Positions 53,797-62,466 of a stretch of 64,000 bases of DNA are shown in pieces. Position 1 is the stretch's first letter. Each line of letters opens with the position of its first letter. This DNA comes from Roseitranquillus sp963749675 (GTDB lineage Bacteria; Pseudomonadota; Alphaproteobacteria; Rhodobacterales; Rhodobacteraceae): positions 1-64,000 of the forward strand of contig CAVVNT010000007.1 in assembly GCA_963749675.1 (NCBI GenBank), written 5' to 3'. The notes below the pieces were generated by a model, which did no database searches, was not told the origin of the DNA, and worked only from the letters and a program-made list of their open reading frames with translations. Both the position numbers and the translations under genes were made by a program.

Positions 53797-55289
53797 TCGC
53801 CACTGAACATCACGCCGCGGCGCCGGTCGTGGCGTAGTTTGGCCGGGCCTGTTCGATGTTGTTGGCGATTGCTGCCATCAGCGCGGCGAGGATCACGGCC
53901 ACAAGAGCCCTCAGATGGGCCAGGATCATGCGGATGTTGTGCCCGCAGCCGCAGAGGACAGCGTGGAGTGCGTCGCCGAGCGTGCCCTTGAGGGCGCAGC
54001 GGGCGAGGCGGCCGTCGGTCTTCATGTGGCCGACCGCCGGTTCGATTGCACTGCGGCGGCGCAGGTCGCGCCGGAGCGCCGGCGTCATGCCGCGGCGCTG
54101 GCCGGAGATGAAGACCTCGGTCGTCTCAACGCCATGCCCCCTATAGCCGCGGTCGACGAAGGCTCTCTTCGGTGATGTGTCCGTCAGGATCTCCACCTGC
54201 TCGAGCGCTTCTCGCAAGGTATGGCCATCGTACGGGTTGCCGGTCATCGCGCGCATGCCGACGACGAAGCCCTCCTTGTGCGTGGTCGCCACCGAGACCT
54301 TGGAGCCGAACTCGTAACGGACGCGCGCCTTGCCCTTGGAGATGCAGTCCACCTCAGGCTCGTGCAGCGCATAGAGCTTCCGCTTGTCCTTCGGCTTCTG
54401 CCGCAGGAGGCGCTCAACGAGGGCGATCTCGCCCTCGATCCGCTCCCGCAGGGCGGTGTCGGTCACGGCGTGCAGCTGCCGCTGGATGTCGCGCAGGACC
54501 CGGCCGGTGTAGCCTTTCAGCCGCCGCAGCCCCTTGCGCATCCGCTTGAACTGGCGGGCGTGGGCATAGCGACCGACCTGTCCGGCCAGACGCGGCGCCA
54601 GCCGCGCGTAGCTTTGGCGAAGCGACAGGCCCGCCTCCTGGGCAAGCGCCACCAGGCGCCGACGCGCTTTCTCGTAGAGCCGTGTATCGGTTGGATGCGC
54701 GATCGCCTTCTCCATCACCGTCGTGTCCACGATCACCGTCTCCGCGCTCCGCTCGGAAATCACTCCGGCCTCGCGCCCGGCCTCGATCGTCTTGGTCAGG
54801 AGCCACTCGGCACCTTCCTCCCCGATCCGGTTCCGCCACCGCGTCAGCGACGAAGGATCGACAGGAGGACGGTGCTGAAAGAACGTCTCGCCACAGAGGT
54901 GCTGGTAGTACGGGTTCTCCACCCACCGGGCCACGACCGCCTCGTCCGACAGCCGGTAGGCGTGCTGGAGGTAGAGCAGCCCCGCCACCAGCCGTGGAGA
55001 GGTCGCCGGGCGCCCCGTGTGCGACGGGAAGAACCCCGCCCATTCCTCCTCGAAGAACTCCCAGTCGATCAGCCCGGCAAGCTTCACCAGTTCGTGGCGC
55101 AGGTCGATCATGTCCGCCAAGCGCGGGCGCAACAGGTCGTCCTGCTCAGGGGCACGGGATTTGGGCTTCATGCGTCGATCCGAAATTGCAGGGTTCTCGC
55201 CCCAAACCTACCAAACCCTGCGGTTCGAAAATATCAAAAACGTCACGTCATCAAATAAAATCAATGCGTTGGACGTTGATCAGGGCGAA
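53797..55289 (-). mobile_element. IS5-type insertion sequence, copy 1
   Basis: This 1.49 kb element has one transposase gene. Ends are imperfect inverted repeats (TCGCCACTGAACATC at the left; TTCGCCCTGATCAACG when the right end is reversed). It is flanked by 8-base direct repeats CCAATGAG. The same element recurs at 58510-60002, with only two base differences seen (54137 and 54321), so the two copies arose recently. Confidence 0.85.
53810..55171 (-). CDS. IS5-type transposase (copy 1)
   Basis: This 453-residue DDE transposase has an N-terminal DUF772-like domain (RPATSPRLVAGLLYLQHAYRLSD). The catalytic Asp lies in VIVDTTVMEKAIAHPTD, a second Asp in AFVDRGYRGHG, and Glu in SAIEPAVGHMKTDGRL. 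ATG 55171 is the only sensible start. It differs from copy 2 by Val versus Ala in KGKARxRYEFG. It should be active as the frame and catalytic triad are intact. It is transcribed towards the glycan operon. Confidence 0.9.
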   Translation of the reverse strand: MKPKSRAPEQDDLLRPRLADMIDLRHELVKLAGLIDWEFFEEEWAGFFPSHTGRPATSPRLVAGLLYLQHAYRLSDEAVVARWVENPYYQHLCGETFFQHRPPVDPSSLTRWRNRIGEEGAEWLLTKTIEAGREAGVISERSAETVIVDTTVMEKAIAHPTDTRLYEKARRRLVALAQEAGLSLRQSYARLAPRLAGQVGRYAHARQFKRMRKGLRRLKGYTGRVLRDIQRQLHAVTDTALRERIEGEIALVERLLRQKPKDKRKLYALHEPEVDCISKGKARVRYEFGSKVSVATTHKEGFVVGMRAMTGNPYDGHTLREALEQVEILTDTSPKRAFVDRGYRGHGVETTEVFISGQRRGMTPALRRDLRRRSAIEPAVGHMKTDGRLARCALKGTLGDALHAVLCGCGHNIRMILAHLRALVAVILAALMAAIANNIEQARPNYATTGAAA

Positions 55290-55297
55290 CCAATGAG
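55290..55297. repeat. 8-bp target duplication, right copy
   Basis: CCAATGAG, identical to 53789-53796. Bases 55293-55295 are the ATG of the following small gene. Confidence 0.75.
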
Positions 55298-55565
55298 CGA
55301 CGCAAAGACGACGACCAACCATGACGAGATCCGCCGCTGGGTGGAGGAGCGGGAGGGTACGCCGGCGCGCGTGGAGGGCACGGGGCCCGGCGGCGTCCTC
55401 AGGATCGACTTCGGCGAGCCGGACGAGACGCTCGAACCGATTTCGTGGGAGACCTTCTTCGAGATCTTCGACGATCGGGGTCTCGCTTTCCTGCATCAGG
55501 ACGAAGTCGACGGCGGCAGGAGCCGCTTCAACAAGTTCGTCGATAGGGATCGGTCTGCGGGCTGA
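55293..55565 (+). CDS. Small conserved hypothetical protein, separated from its ribosome site by the IS
   Basis: This 90-residue acidic protein, with motif DEIRRWVEEREGTPARVEGTG and ISWETFFEIFDDRGLAFLHQ, matches a small family often auto-annotated as 1,4-alpha-glucan branching enzyme without support; its function is unknown. The IS insertion created CCAATGAG on both sides, so the ATG survives at 55293. The natural GAGGAGGGG ribosome site (53775-53783) is now 1.5 kb away on the other side of the element. Expression would need a signal from within the IS end. Before insertion the gene was divergent from the glycan operon. Confidence 0.75.
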   Translation: MSDAKTTTNHDEIRRWVEEREGTPARVEGTGPGGVLRIDFGEPDETLEPISWETFFEIFDDRGLAFLHQDEVDGGRSRFNKFVDRDRSAG

Positions 55566-55679
55566 CGGGGTGTCCTTCTGAGCCCTGTTGAAAGCGCGTC
55601 GAGTGAGGCTCAGACCGGCAGCTTCGGCGACGCCGGGCTCGCCATTGCCGGCCGATGATCCCGGTCCTTGGGCGCCCCG

Positions 55680-55856
55680 ATCGTGGTGCCGGCCGGCACC
55701 CGCGATGAGCCGCTGCGCGTAGGGATCGCTCGGCGTCATGAGCACCCGGTCCCGCAGCCCTTGTTCGACGGTCCGGCCGCCGTGGATCCCCGCAACCCGG
55801 TGCGCGACCCGTTCCATGACGGCCATGTCGTGGCTGATGAAGAGGTATGCGTTTCA
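55680..55856 (-). pseudogene. C-terminal fragment of a peptide-type ABC ATPase
   Basis: Only the end of an oligopeptide-type ATPase remains: YLFISHDMAVMERVAHRVAG (H-loop region) and PSDPYAQRLIAGAG (start of the peptide-ATPase tail). Walker A, signature and Walker B are missing. The fragment follows directly after the truncated amidase remnant on the same strand, so a deletion joined them. It is nonfunctional. Confidence 0.6.
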
Positions 55857-55895
55857 TCCCGGACGATCCCATCGACCCTCGCCGGTCTGCCGTGT

Positions 55896-56226
55896 TCATG
55901 GCAAGATCGATCCTGCGCGACGTTCGGGACGGAGGACGAGCATCCAGCCGAAGCCCGATGGGTAGAACCGGCCGATCGTCACCTTCAGCACGTCGCCCGG
56001 CTCGGCCCCGTCGACGAACACGGGGCCAGTGACCGGGTTGATCTTGCCGAAGTCTAGATCCGGCACGTCGGCCGAGGTCAACTCCGGCGTGAAACGGCGC
56101 CGAGCTGTCGAGGCACTCGAGGTGGATGGACTCCCCCGGCGCGATGGACAACACCGGGGCGATGGAGTTGTCCCAGCCGTTGCGGTGACGGCCGTGGATG
56201 GTGTGGTCGCAGTTACTGAGCGGCAT
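55896..56226 (-). pseudogene. N-terminal fragment of an acetamidase/formamidase
   Basis: From ATG 56226 the translation reads MPLSNCDHTIHGRHRNGWDN and VLSIAPGESIHLECLDSS, then a frame change near 56090 and FTPELTSADVPDLDFGKINP, GPVFVDGAEPGDVLKVTIGR. This is the first ~110 residues of the FmdA/AmdA amidase family, whose normal length is about 300-400. The rest is lost. The start overlaps the end of the preceding binding-protein remnant. The original operon probably took up and hydrolysed amides. Confidence 0.65.
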
Positions 56227-56720
56227 GGATGCAATCGTGGCTGCCCCGGATGTGGACGGGATCGACGAACAGGCGGTCCGGCCTCTGAATGGCCTCCGAC
56301 TGGTAGGTGAAGCGCTGCTCGTTTGAAGACCGGCGCCCAGGGCGCGTCCTCCATGATGTCGACGTAGCTCTGGCGCCACGCCTCCGTCCGGGCTTCTTCG
56401 TCGCCGACCATGGTGCCGGCTTCGGCCGCGCACGCGTCGAGCTCCTCGTTGCAGTACCACGACCAGTATCAGCCGCCAGGCACGGCGCCCGCGCAGCCGA
56501 GGATCGGGGCGCAGGAGTTCGACGGGTTGGGGAAGTCCGCGATCCACGCCATGCCGCAGATCATCGGCGCTTGCTCCGGCTCGCCGCCTCGGATCTCGTG
56601 GCTCTCCGCCAGTTCGTTGCGCCGCGTCGTGGTCCCGGGCTCTTAGCCCGTCAGCCTGTCGAACAGCGACTTGATCATCGACCAGTTCTACCAGTCGTAG
56701 CCGATCGCGGGTGAGGTATG
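56213..56720 (-). pseudogene. C-terminal remnant of a peptide-type ABC binding protein
   Basis: Frames and in-frame stops must be bridged to read this remnant, but AWIADFPNPSNS, CAPILGCAGAVPGG, YWSWYCNEELDACAAEAG and WRQSYVDIMEDAPWAPVF give the familiar C-terminal end of family 5 solute-binding proteins. It ends in QRFTYQSEAIQRP and a TAA at 56213. At least three stops (in-frame TAG, TAA and TGA) and two frame changes are present. It is upstream of, and once in operon with, the amidase remnant. Confidence 0.6.
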
Positions 56721-57167
56721 CGACCCGCCTCAACGCCACCCCCAGGAAATGCCTCGGCTATCGGACACTGCGGAAGTCTTCCGCGAGAAGATGACGTAGG
56801 CCATCGGCTCGGACGCCTAGGCCTGCGCCGTACGCATGGGGAGTTCCATCTGCTTCTGAACGAAGTCGCTGCACGCCTTGCTGCAATCGGCAAGCTCGTC
56901 GCAGGCGAGAGCCACGCGTTTGCCAAGCCGTCGCGGGCAGATCGTCTCTGCGTTGACGTTTTCGCCTTGCGTCTCGTCGTTTCCATCTAAGCTGGCTAGC
57001 CATCGGATTACTATCCGCTGGGAAGTGCAGCCGAAGGCACGTGCGATGGATCAGGCAAGCTCGTGCTGAGTTGCTACCTCATCGGGAGGAGGTAGGTCTG
57101 TGAATTACCCACACGAAAACTTTCAGCCGCAGCTAGTTCTGCAGAAAACCTGGGGAGGATATTCGAG
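56721..57167. other. No intact gene; probable decayed DNA and upstream region of the DmdA-like gene
   Basis: Short frames with scattered stops occur on both strands (for example DELADCSKACSDFVQKQMEL on minus), but no domain is recognisable. The last ~100 bases, from about 57070, are A+T-richer and hold a GGGGAGG ribosome site ahead of GTG 57168. They likely contain the promoter of the DmdA-like gene. Confidence 0.4.
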
Positions 57168-58361
57168 GTGGTGAAGCCAGAGCACTGCGGGTTTGGGACG
57201 CAGATCCGGAAATCATGCTATTTCGACGCCACAGTCCGCTGGGGCGCCAAAGGCTTTTCCGTCTACAACCACATGTATATCCCGCGCGATTTCGGCAATC
57301 CGGAACATAATTTCTGGAACCTCGTCAACGCCGCGATCCTGTGCGACGTCGCCGTCGAGCGTCAGGTCGAAATCACCGGTCCGGACGCCGCGCGCTTCGC
57401 TCAGCTGCTGACGCCGCGCGACCTGTCAAAAATGGCGGTCTGCCAGTGCAAATACGTCCTGCTGACCAATGCTGAAGGCGGCATCCTGAACGACCCGATC
57501 GCCCTGCGATTGGCAGAGGATCGGTTCTGGCTGTCGCTTGCGGACAGCGACATACTGCTCTGGGCCCAGGGTTTGGCAGTTCACTCCGGACTCGACGTGA
57601 CGATCCGCGAACCCGACGTCTCGCCGCTGCAGCTGCAGGGCCCGCAATCGCGCTGCATCATGCAGTCGCTCTTTGGCGACGACATCCTCGACCTGCGCTA
57701 TTTCTGGCTTCGCGTGCTGGAACTGGACGGTATCCCGCTGGTCGTGTCGCGCACCGGTTGGTCGAGCGAACTGGGCTACGAGCTTTACCTGCAGGACGAA
57801 TCCCGCGGCGACGAACTGTGGGAGAAGATCATGGCCGCCGGCACGCCTTATGGCCTCCAGCCCGGCCACACCTCGACGATCCGCCGCATCGAGGCAGGCA
57901 TGCTGTCCTACCACGCCGACATGGACGCACGGACGAACCCGTACGAATTGGGGCTCGGGCGGCTCGTCAATCTCGACACCGATGCCGAGTTTGTCGGCAA
58001 GGCGGCGCTGACCCGGATCCGTGAGGAGGGGATTGCCCGCAAGCAGATCGGCCTCGTGATCGACGGCGCGCCGCTCTCGGGACCGAACACGGTGTTCTGG
58101 CCCGTGACGAAGGACGGTGCGCGCATCGGCAAGGTGACCTCGGCGGTCTATTCCCCGCGGCTGGACCGGAACATCGCGCTTGCAATGATCGGCGCGGAAC
58201 ACGCCATTCTGGGCGATCGGGTCGAGATTCTGGTCGATGACATCCCGACGCAGGCCGAGATCGTTGACCGGCCGTTCTACGACCCCTCGAACGAATCATT
58301 CATCGGCGTCTCACGCGCCCTGGCTCCGGCGTCTCGCGCGACACCTCAGATCACAAACTGA
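57168..58361 (+). CDS. DmdA-like aminomethyltransferase (GcvT family)
   Basis: This 397-residue folate-dependent methyltransferase-like protein resembles DmdA (dimethylsulfoniopropionate demethylase) and GcvT paralogues. The N-terminal SVYNHMYIPRDFGNPEHN, followed by VERQVEITGPDAARFAQLLTPRDLSKM, and later SRTGWSSELGYELYL and GHTSTIRRIEAGMLSYHADM, are hallmark stretches. It takes a methyl or aminomethyl group to tetrahydrofolate; the methyl donor is uncertain since many DmdA-like proteins use other methylated compounds. GTG 57168 follows a GGGGAGG site. It stands alone between two IS copies beside decayed genes, with no DMSP lyase or acryloyl-CoA genes nearby. Confidence 0.8.
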   Translation: MVKPEHCGFGTQIRKSCYFDATVRWGAKGFSVYNHMYIPRDFGNPEHNFWNLVNAAILCDVAVERQVEITGPDAARFAQLLTPRDLSKMAVCQCKYVLLTNAEGGILNDPIALRLAEDRFWLSLADSDILLWAQGLAVHSGLDVTIREPDVSPLQLQGPQSRCIMQSLFGDDILDLRYFWLRVLELDGIPLVVSRTGWSSELGYELYLQDESRGDELWEKIMAAGTPYGLQPGHTSTIRRIEAGMLSYHADMDARTNPYELGLGRLVNLDTDAEFVGKAALTRIREEGIARKQIGLVIDGAPLSGPNTVFWPVTKDGARIGKVTSAVYSPRLDRNIALAMIGAEHAILGDRVEILVDDIPTQAEIVDRPFYDPSNESFIGVSRALAPASRATPQITN

Positions 58362-58509
58362 ACCTTGAGCCGGCTTTGGCAAGCGCGGTGGGGTGTTGGC
58401 AACGTCCCGGCTTGCGGACCTCTGCCCTGGTCGAAGAAGGCCCTCGAAGCGCAGGAACCGGACGCCCGTCACCCATGCCGTGAACAACCGCGTGTAAGCG
58501 CTTAATTCG

Positions 58510-60002
58510 TCGCCACTGAACATCACGCCGCGGCGCCGGTCGTGGCGTAGTTTGGCCGGGCCTGTTCGATGTTGTTGGCGATTGCTGCCATCAGCGCGGC
58601 GAGGATCACGGCCACAAGAGCCCTCAGATGGGCCAGGATCATGCGGATGTTGTGCCCGCAGCCGCAGAGGACAGCGTGGAGTGCGTCGCCGAGCGTGCCC
58701 TTGAGGGCGCAGCGGGCGAGGCGGCCGTCGGTCTTCATGTGGCCGACCGCCGGTTCGATTGCACTGCGGCGGCGCAGGTCGCGCCGGAGCGCCGGCGTCA
58801 TGCCGCGGCGCTGGCCGGAGATGAAGACCTCGGTCGTCTCAACGCCATGACCCCTATAGCCGCGGTCGACGAAGGCTCTCTTCGGTGATGTGTCCGTCAG
58901 GATCTCCACCTGCTCGAGCGCTTCTCGCAAGGTATGGCCATCGTACGGGTTGCCGGTCATCGCGCGCATGCCGACGACGAAGCCCTCCTTGTGCGTGGTC
59001 GCCACCGAGACCTTGGAGCCGAACTCGTAACGGGCGCGCGCCTTGCCCTTGGAGATGCAGTCCACCTCAGGCTCGTGCAGCGCATAGAGCTTCCGCTTGT
59101 CCTTCGGCTTCTGCCGCAGGAGGCGCTCAACGAGGGCGATCTCGCCCTCGATCCGCTCCCGCAGGGCGGTGTCGGTCACGGCGTGCAGCTGCCGCTGGAT
59201 GTCGCGCAGGACCCGGCCGGTGTAGCCTTTCAGCCGCCGCAGCCCCTTGCGCATCCGCTTGAACTGGCGGGCGTGGGCATAGCGACCGACCTGTCCGGCC
59301 AGACGCGGCGCCAGCCGCGCGTAGCTTTGGCGAAGCGACAGGCCCGCCTCCTGGGCAAGCGCCACCAGGCGCCGACGCGCTTTCTCGTAGAGCCGTGTAT
59401 CGGTTGGATGCGCGATCGCCTTCTCCATCACCGTCGTGTCCACGATCACCGTCTCCGCGCTCCGCTCGGAAATCACTCCGGCCTCGCGCCCGGCCTCGAT
59501 CGTCTTGGTCAGGAGCCACTCGGCACCTTCCTCCCCGATCCGGTTCCGCCACCGCGTCAGCGACGAAGGATCGACAGGAGGACGGTGCTGAAAGAACGTC
59601 TCGCCACAGAGGTGCTGGTAGTACGGGTTCTCCACCCACCGGGCCACGACCGCCTCGTCCGACAGCCGGTAGGCGTGCTGGAGGTAGAGCAGCCCCGCCA
59701 CCAGCCGTGGAGAGGTCGCCGGGCGCCCCGTGTGCGACGGGAAGAACCCCGCCCATTCCTCCTCGAAGAACTCCCAGTCGATCAGCCCGGCAAGCTTCAC
59801 CAGTTCGTGGCGCAGGTCGATCATGTCCGCCAAGCGCGGGCGCAACAGGTCGTCCTGCTCAGGGGCACGGGATTTGGGCTTCATGCGTCGATCCGAAATT
59901 GCAGGGTTCTCGCCCCAAACCTACCAAACCCTGCGGTTCGAAAATATCAAAAACGTCACGTCATCAAATAAAATCAATGCGTTGGACGTTGATCAGGGCG
60001 AA
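58510..60002 (-). mobile_element. IS5-type insertion sequence, copy 2
   Basis: This is the same 1.49 kb element as at 53797-55289, in the same orientation. The flanking sequences (TTAATTCG left, CTATTTCG right) match only partly, so no clear target duplication survives. One possibility is that the adjacent DNA has changed by deletion since insertion. Left and right ends equal those of copy 1. Confidence 0.82.
58523..59884 (-). CDS. IS5-type transposase (copy 2)
   Basis: This 453-residue protein is identical to the transposase of copy 1 except Ala for Val in KGKARxRYEFG. The DDE residues (VIVDTT, FVDRGYRG, AIEPAVGH) are intact, so both copies could be active. The frame is clean from ATG 59884 to the stop at 58523. 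Confidence 0.9.
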   Translation of the reverse strand: MKPKSRAPEQDDLLRPRLADMIDLRHELVKLAGLIDWEFFEEEWAGFFPSHTGRPATSPRLVAGLLYLQHAYRLSDEAVVARWVENPYYQHLCGETFFQHRPPVDPSSLTRWRNRIGEEGAEWLLTKTIEAGREAGVISERSAETVIVDTTVMEKAIAHPTDTRLYEKARRRLVALAQEAGLSLRQSYARLAPRLAGQVGRYAHARQFKRMRKGLRRLKGYTGRVLRDIQRQLHAVTDTALRERIEGEIALVERLLRQKPKDKRKLYALHEPEVDCISKGKARARYEFGSKVSVATTHKEGFVVGMRAMTGNPYDGHTLREALEQVEILTDTSPKRAFVDRGYRGHGVETTEVFISGQRRGMTPALRRDLRRRSAIEPAVGHMKTDGRLARCALKGTLGDALHAVLCGCGHNIRMILAHLRALVAVILAALMAAIANNIEQARPNYATTGAAA

Positions 60003-60003
60003 C

Positions 60004-60309
60004 TATTTCGACGCGGGCCGCTGCGTTTCGCTGGCCGTTGGCGGTGTGCGGCCCGCGTTGGAAAACCTCGCAGGGAGGAAGCCGCGGGGGTCTGGCGCAG
60101 GTTTCTATGGGGAAAGCGCGCGGGTGTTGCTTGCGTTGGGACGCGGGTAGCGGGGCGGTAGGCGGCGATGAAGGCGGATCACTACGCTCTTTCGCGTGAT
60201 CGGAGGTAGTTCCGAGAGCGGCGCGGGGCGAAGCGGAGGCGCAGCCTGGCGCTGTTCCGGACCGCGTATCTGATCCGGAGCGGGGTCATCGACGGTGATG
60301 GCCTTCTCA
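60004..60309. other. No recognisable gene; junction between IS5-type and IS91-like DNA
   Basis: About 300 bases between the right end of IS5-type copy 2 and the stop codon of the IS91-like transposase. Short chance frames only. It may hold the terminal region of the IS91-like element, but no origin or terminus motif could be recognised. Confidence 0.35.
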
Positions 60310-60732
60310 TCATGCGACAGCCCTCCGCGGCGGAGCCCTGGTCATCGGACGTTCGCCGCGCCGGAAGGTCTCGATGATCCGCATCGGCCCGCCGCATTCC
60401 GGGCAGGGTTCCCTTAGGGTGAGTGGTGTGGCGGCGTCCATGTCGGTCGCGTCGGCCTCTTGATGCACTTCGGCGCCGAGGATGTCGCGAACCCTGGCGA
60501 GCTTGCGCTTGCGGCCCGCACCGGCGAGCAGGCCGTAGTGCCGGATGCGGTGGAAGCAGTCGGGCAGGACGTGCAGCAGGAAGCGGCGGATGAACTCGTC
60601 GGTCGAGAGGCGCATGACCTTGAGGCGGTCGCGGTTCTTGATCCGGTAGTCCTTCCAGCGGAACGCGACGGTGTCGGCGTCGGCGCTGACGAGGCGACTG
60701 TTCGAGATGGCGACGCGGTGGGTGTAGCGGCT

Positions 60733-62114
60733 TCTTTGGTTGCCGCCCGTTGTGCAAGAAGTTTCTGGCTGCCTGGTGTGTGATCGAATGCGGTCTTCTG
60801 TCAGGCCTGTTTGTGCGGCGCTTCAATGACCGCTGGCCGGTATGGTGATCAGCGGAGCGGGTCCAAATCTGAGATTCGTGCTTTGAGGCGCGCATCCGCT
60901 AACTGGTTTTCCCGCTCCAGATCTGTTCGATCGTTTCGCCCATTCAGGTCATCGACTTCTCACACCCCCGCGCACCGGTGCTGGCTACTCACGACATACC
61001 GATCATGTCGTCGCCAGCGCCGGATCCCGATAATCTTCCTTCTTCGTCAGCATCGCCCAGATCTGCCTGGCCATCTTGTTCGCCAGCGCGATCGCTACCA
61101 ACATCTTCGGCTTGCGCACGAGCATTCTGGCAAGCCATGATCCTTCGGGTATCGTCCGGCGCCCGAGCCAGTTCATCCGGGACATCGCTCCAACGACCAA
61201 CAACCGCCGGATATCGGCTTGACCGGCCTTCGATACCCGTCCCAAGCGCTCTTTGCCGCCCGACGAATGCTGACGCGGGACAAGCCCGAGCCAGGCGGCA
61301 AAGTCCCGGCCACGTCTGAACTGGGTCATGTCCGGCGCAAACGCTTCGACCGCAAGTGCGACCAAGGGACCGACGCCTGGCATCGTTTGCAGGCGACGTG
61401 CCGTGTCGGTCTCTGTTGCGAGCCCTTTCAAGGTTCTGGTTCTTGCCTCGATCCTTTCTGTCTTCTCGGCGATCTGTTTCAGCAAGTCCTTGCACTCCAA
61501 AATGACGAGCTCCGGGAGATCGCACGTCGGGTCGGAGACCAGCGCCTCAATCCGTTTCAGCTGGGCGATGCCGATGGGAAATACGTGCCCATATTCATAC
61601 AGCGCGGATCTCAGCGCATTCACGAGTTCGGTGCGCTGGTGGACAGGCCGCTCTCGGCTTCGGAATAACACCGCCCTGGTTTGCTGCTCAGCCGTCTTCG
61701 GAGTGGTGAAGCGCATCTCGGGTTGGCGGGCGGCGATGACAATCGCCTCGGCATCGGCTGCATCGTTCTTCTGACGCTTGACGAAGGGCCGAACATATTG
61801 AGGCGCAATGAGCCTCACCGCGTGGCCGAGCCTCTCCATCTCGCGCGCCCAATAGCTGGAACTGCCGCAGGCCTCGAACACCACGATGCTGGCGGGTTGC
61901 TCCGACATGAACTTCCGGAACTGCTCGCGCGTCAGCTTCTTGCGGAAACTTACCTGCCCCGTCATAGATGCGCCGTGAACCTGGAAAACCCGTTTTGCCA
62001 AGTCCACCCCAATCATCGTATCCTTCATCTTGCCGTCCTCCCTGCTTCGTGGCGTACACAACCACGCTCTTGGCACATTGCGATGCCGTCGCGGGAGGGC
62101 GGCAACCATACCAT
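60733..62114 (-). mobile_element. IS110/IS1111-type insertion sequence within the IS91-like transposase
   Basis: This 1.38 kb block splits the IS91-like coding sequence between the codons for VLAYL and SRYTH; removing it restores the frame. GGTTGCCGCCC at 60738-60748 and GGGCGGCAACC at 62097-62107 are 11-base perfect inverted repeats close to its ends, which is the IS1111 style rather than typical IS110. At most two or three bases are duplicated at the joint. It contains one complete transposase gene. Confidence 0.8.
61003..62028 (-). CDS. IS110-family transposase
   Basis: This 341-residue protein has the DEDD-type N-terminal domain (MIGVDLAKRVFQVHG with Asp, ASIVVFEACGSSSYWA with Glu, QKNDAADAEAIVIAA with Asp residues) and the C-terminal Transposase_20 domain with MPGVGPLVALAVEAF and GRVSKAGQADIRRLLVVGA. 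ATG 62028 follows a GGGAGG site. Length and residues are intact, so it is likely active. It differs from the eroded IS110-type copy at 7049-7740. Confidence 0.92.
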   Translation of the reverse strand: MKDTMIGVDLAKRVFQVHGASMTGQVSFRKKLTREQFRKFMSEQPASIVVFEACGSSSYWAREMERLGHAVRLIAPQYVRPFVKRQKNDAADAEAIVIAARQPEMRFTTPKTAEQQTRAVLFRSRERPVHQRTELVNALRSALYEYGHVFPIGIAQLKRIEALVSDPTCDLPELVILECKDLLKQIAEKTERIEARTRTLKGLATETDTARRLQTMPGVGPLVALAVEAFAPDMTQFRRGRDFAAWLGLVPRQHSSGGKERLGRVSKAGQADIRRLLVVGAMSRMNWLGRRTIPEGSWLARMLVRKPKMLVAIALANKMARQIWAMLTKKEDYRDPALATT

Positions 62115-62307
62115 CTGAGGTAGGCCAGCACCGCCTCGGGTCCGCCGAAGGGTGGCTTGGCGTAGACCACCCACTCGATCTTGCGCAGCGGCGCAAGCCA
62201 GGCGGCGAAGGCGGTGGGGTCCGCCAGCCCCTCGAGGTCGTTGAAGAAGGCCAGCTTGCCGGCGCCGTGCAGTGCCGACAGCCCGTCCAGGAACAGGCGC
62301 CGCAACC

Positions 62308-62466
62308 TATTGGAACAAGCGGGCCGTCTACGACCTGCTGTTCAGAGCGTCCGCCGAAACGCTGACCACGATCGCGGCCGATCCCCGCCACCTCGGCGCC
62401 CGGATCGGTATGACCAGCGTGCTGCACACCTGGGGCTCGGCGCTGACCCACCACCCGCACGTCCAC
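62308..62466 (+). other. Inverted segment of the IS91-like transposase
   Basis: On the plus strand this 159-base segment encodes YWNKRAVYDLLFRASAETLT, IAADPRHLGARIGMTSVLHT and WGSALTHHPHVH, conserved IS91-family sequence that should follow VARIA. The DNA on either side encodes the same transposase on the minus strand. The right joint is exact: the codon before the break (GCC of VARIA) meets the far end of the segment at 62467/62468. A local inversion with deletion of the following ~35 codons explains the arrangement. Confidence 0.75.

Noticed and set aside
52533..53813. Longer epimerase beginning inside the IS element
   Set aside because: The extension is encoded partly by IS DNA; ATG 53636 starts the standard NAD-binding fold.
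53797..60002. Composite transposon made of the two IS5-type copies
   Set aside because: Copy 1 has its own 8-base target duplication on both sides, and the outer flanks (CCAATGAG left, CTATTTCG right) do not match, so the pair did not move as a unit.
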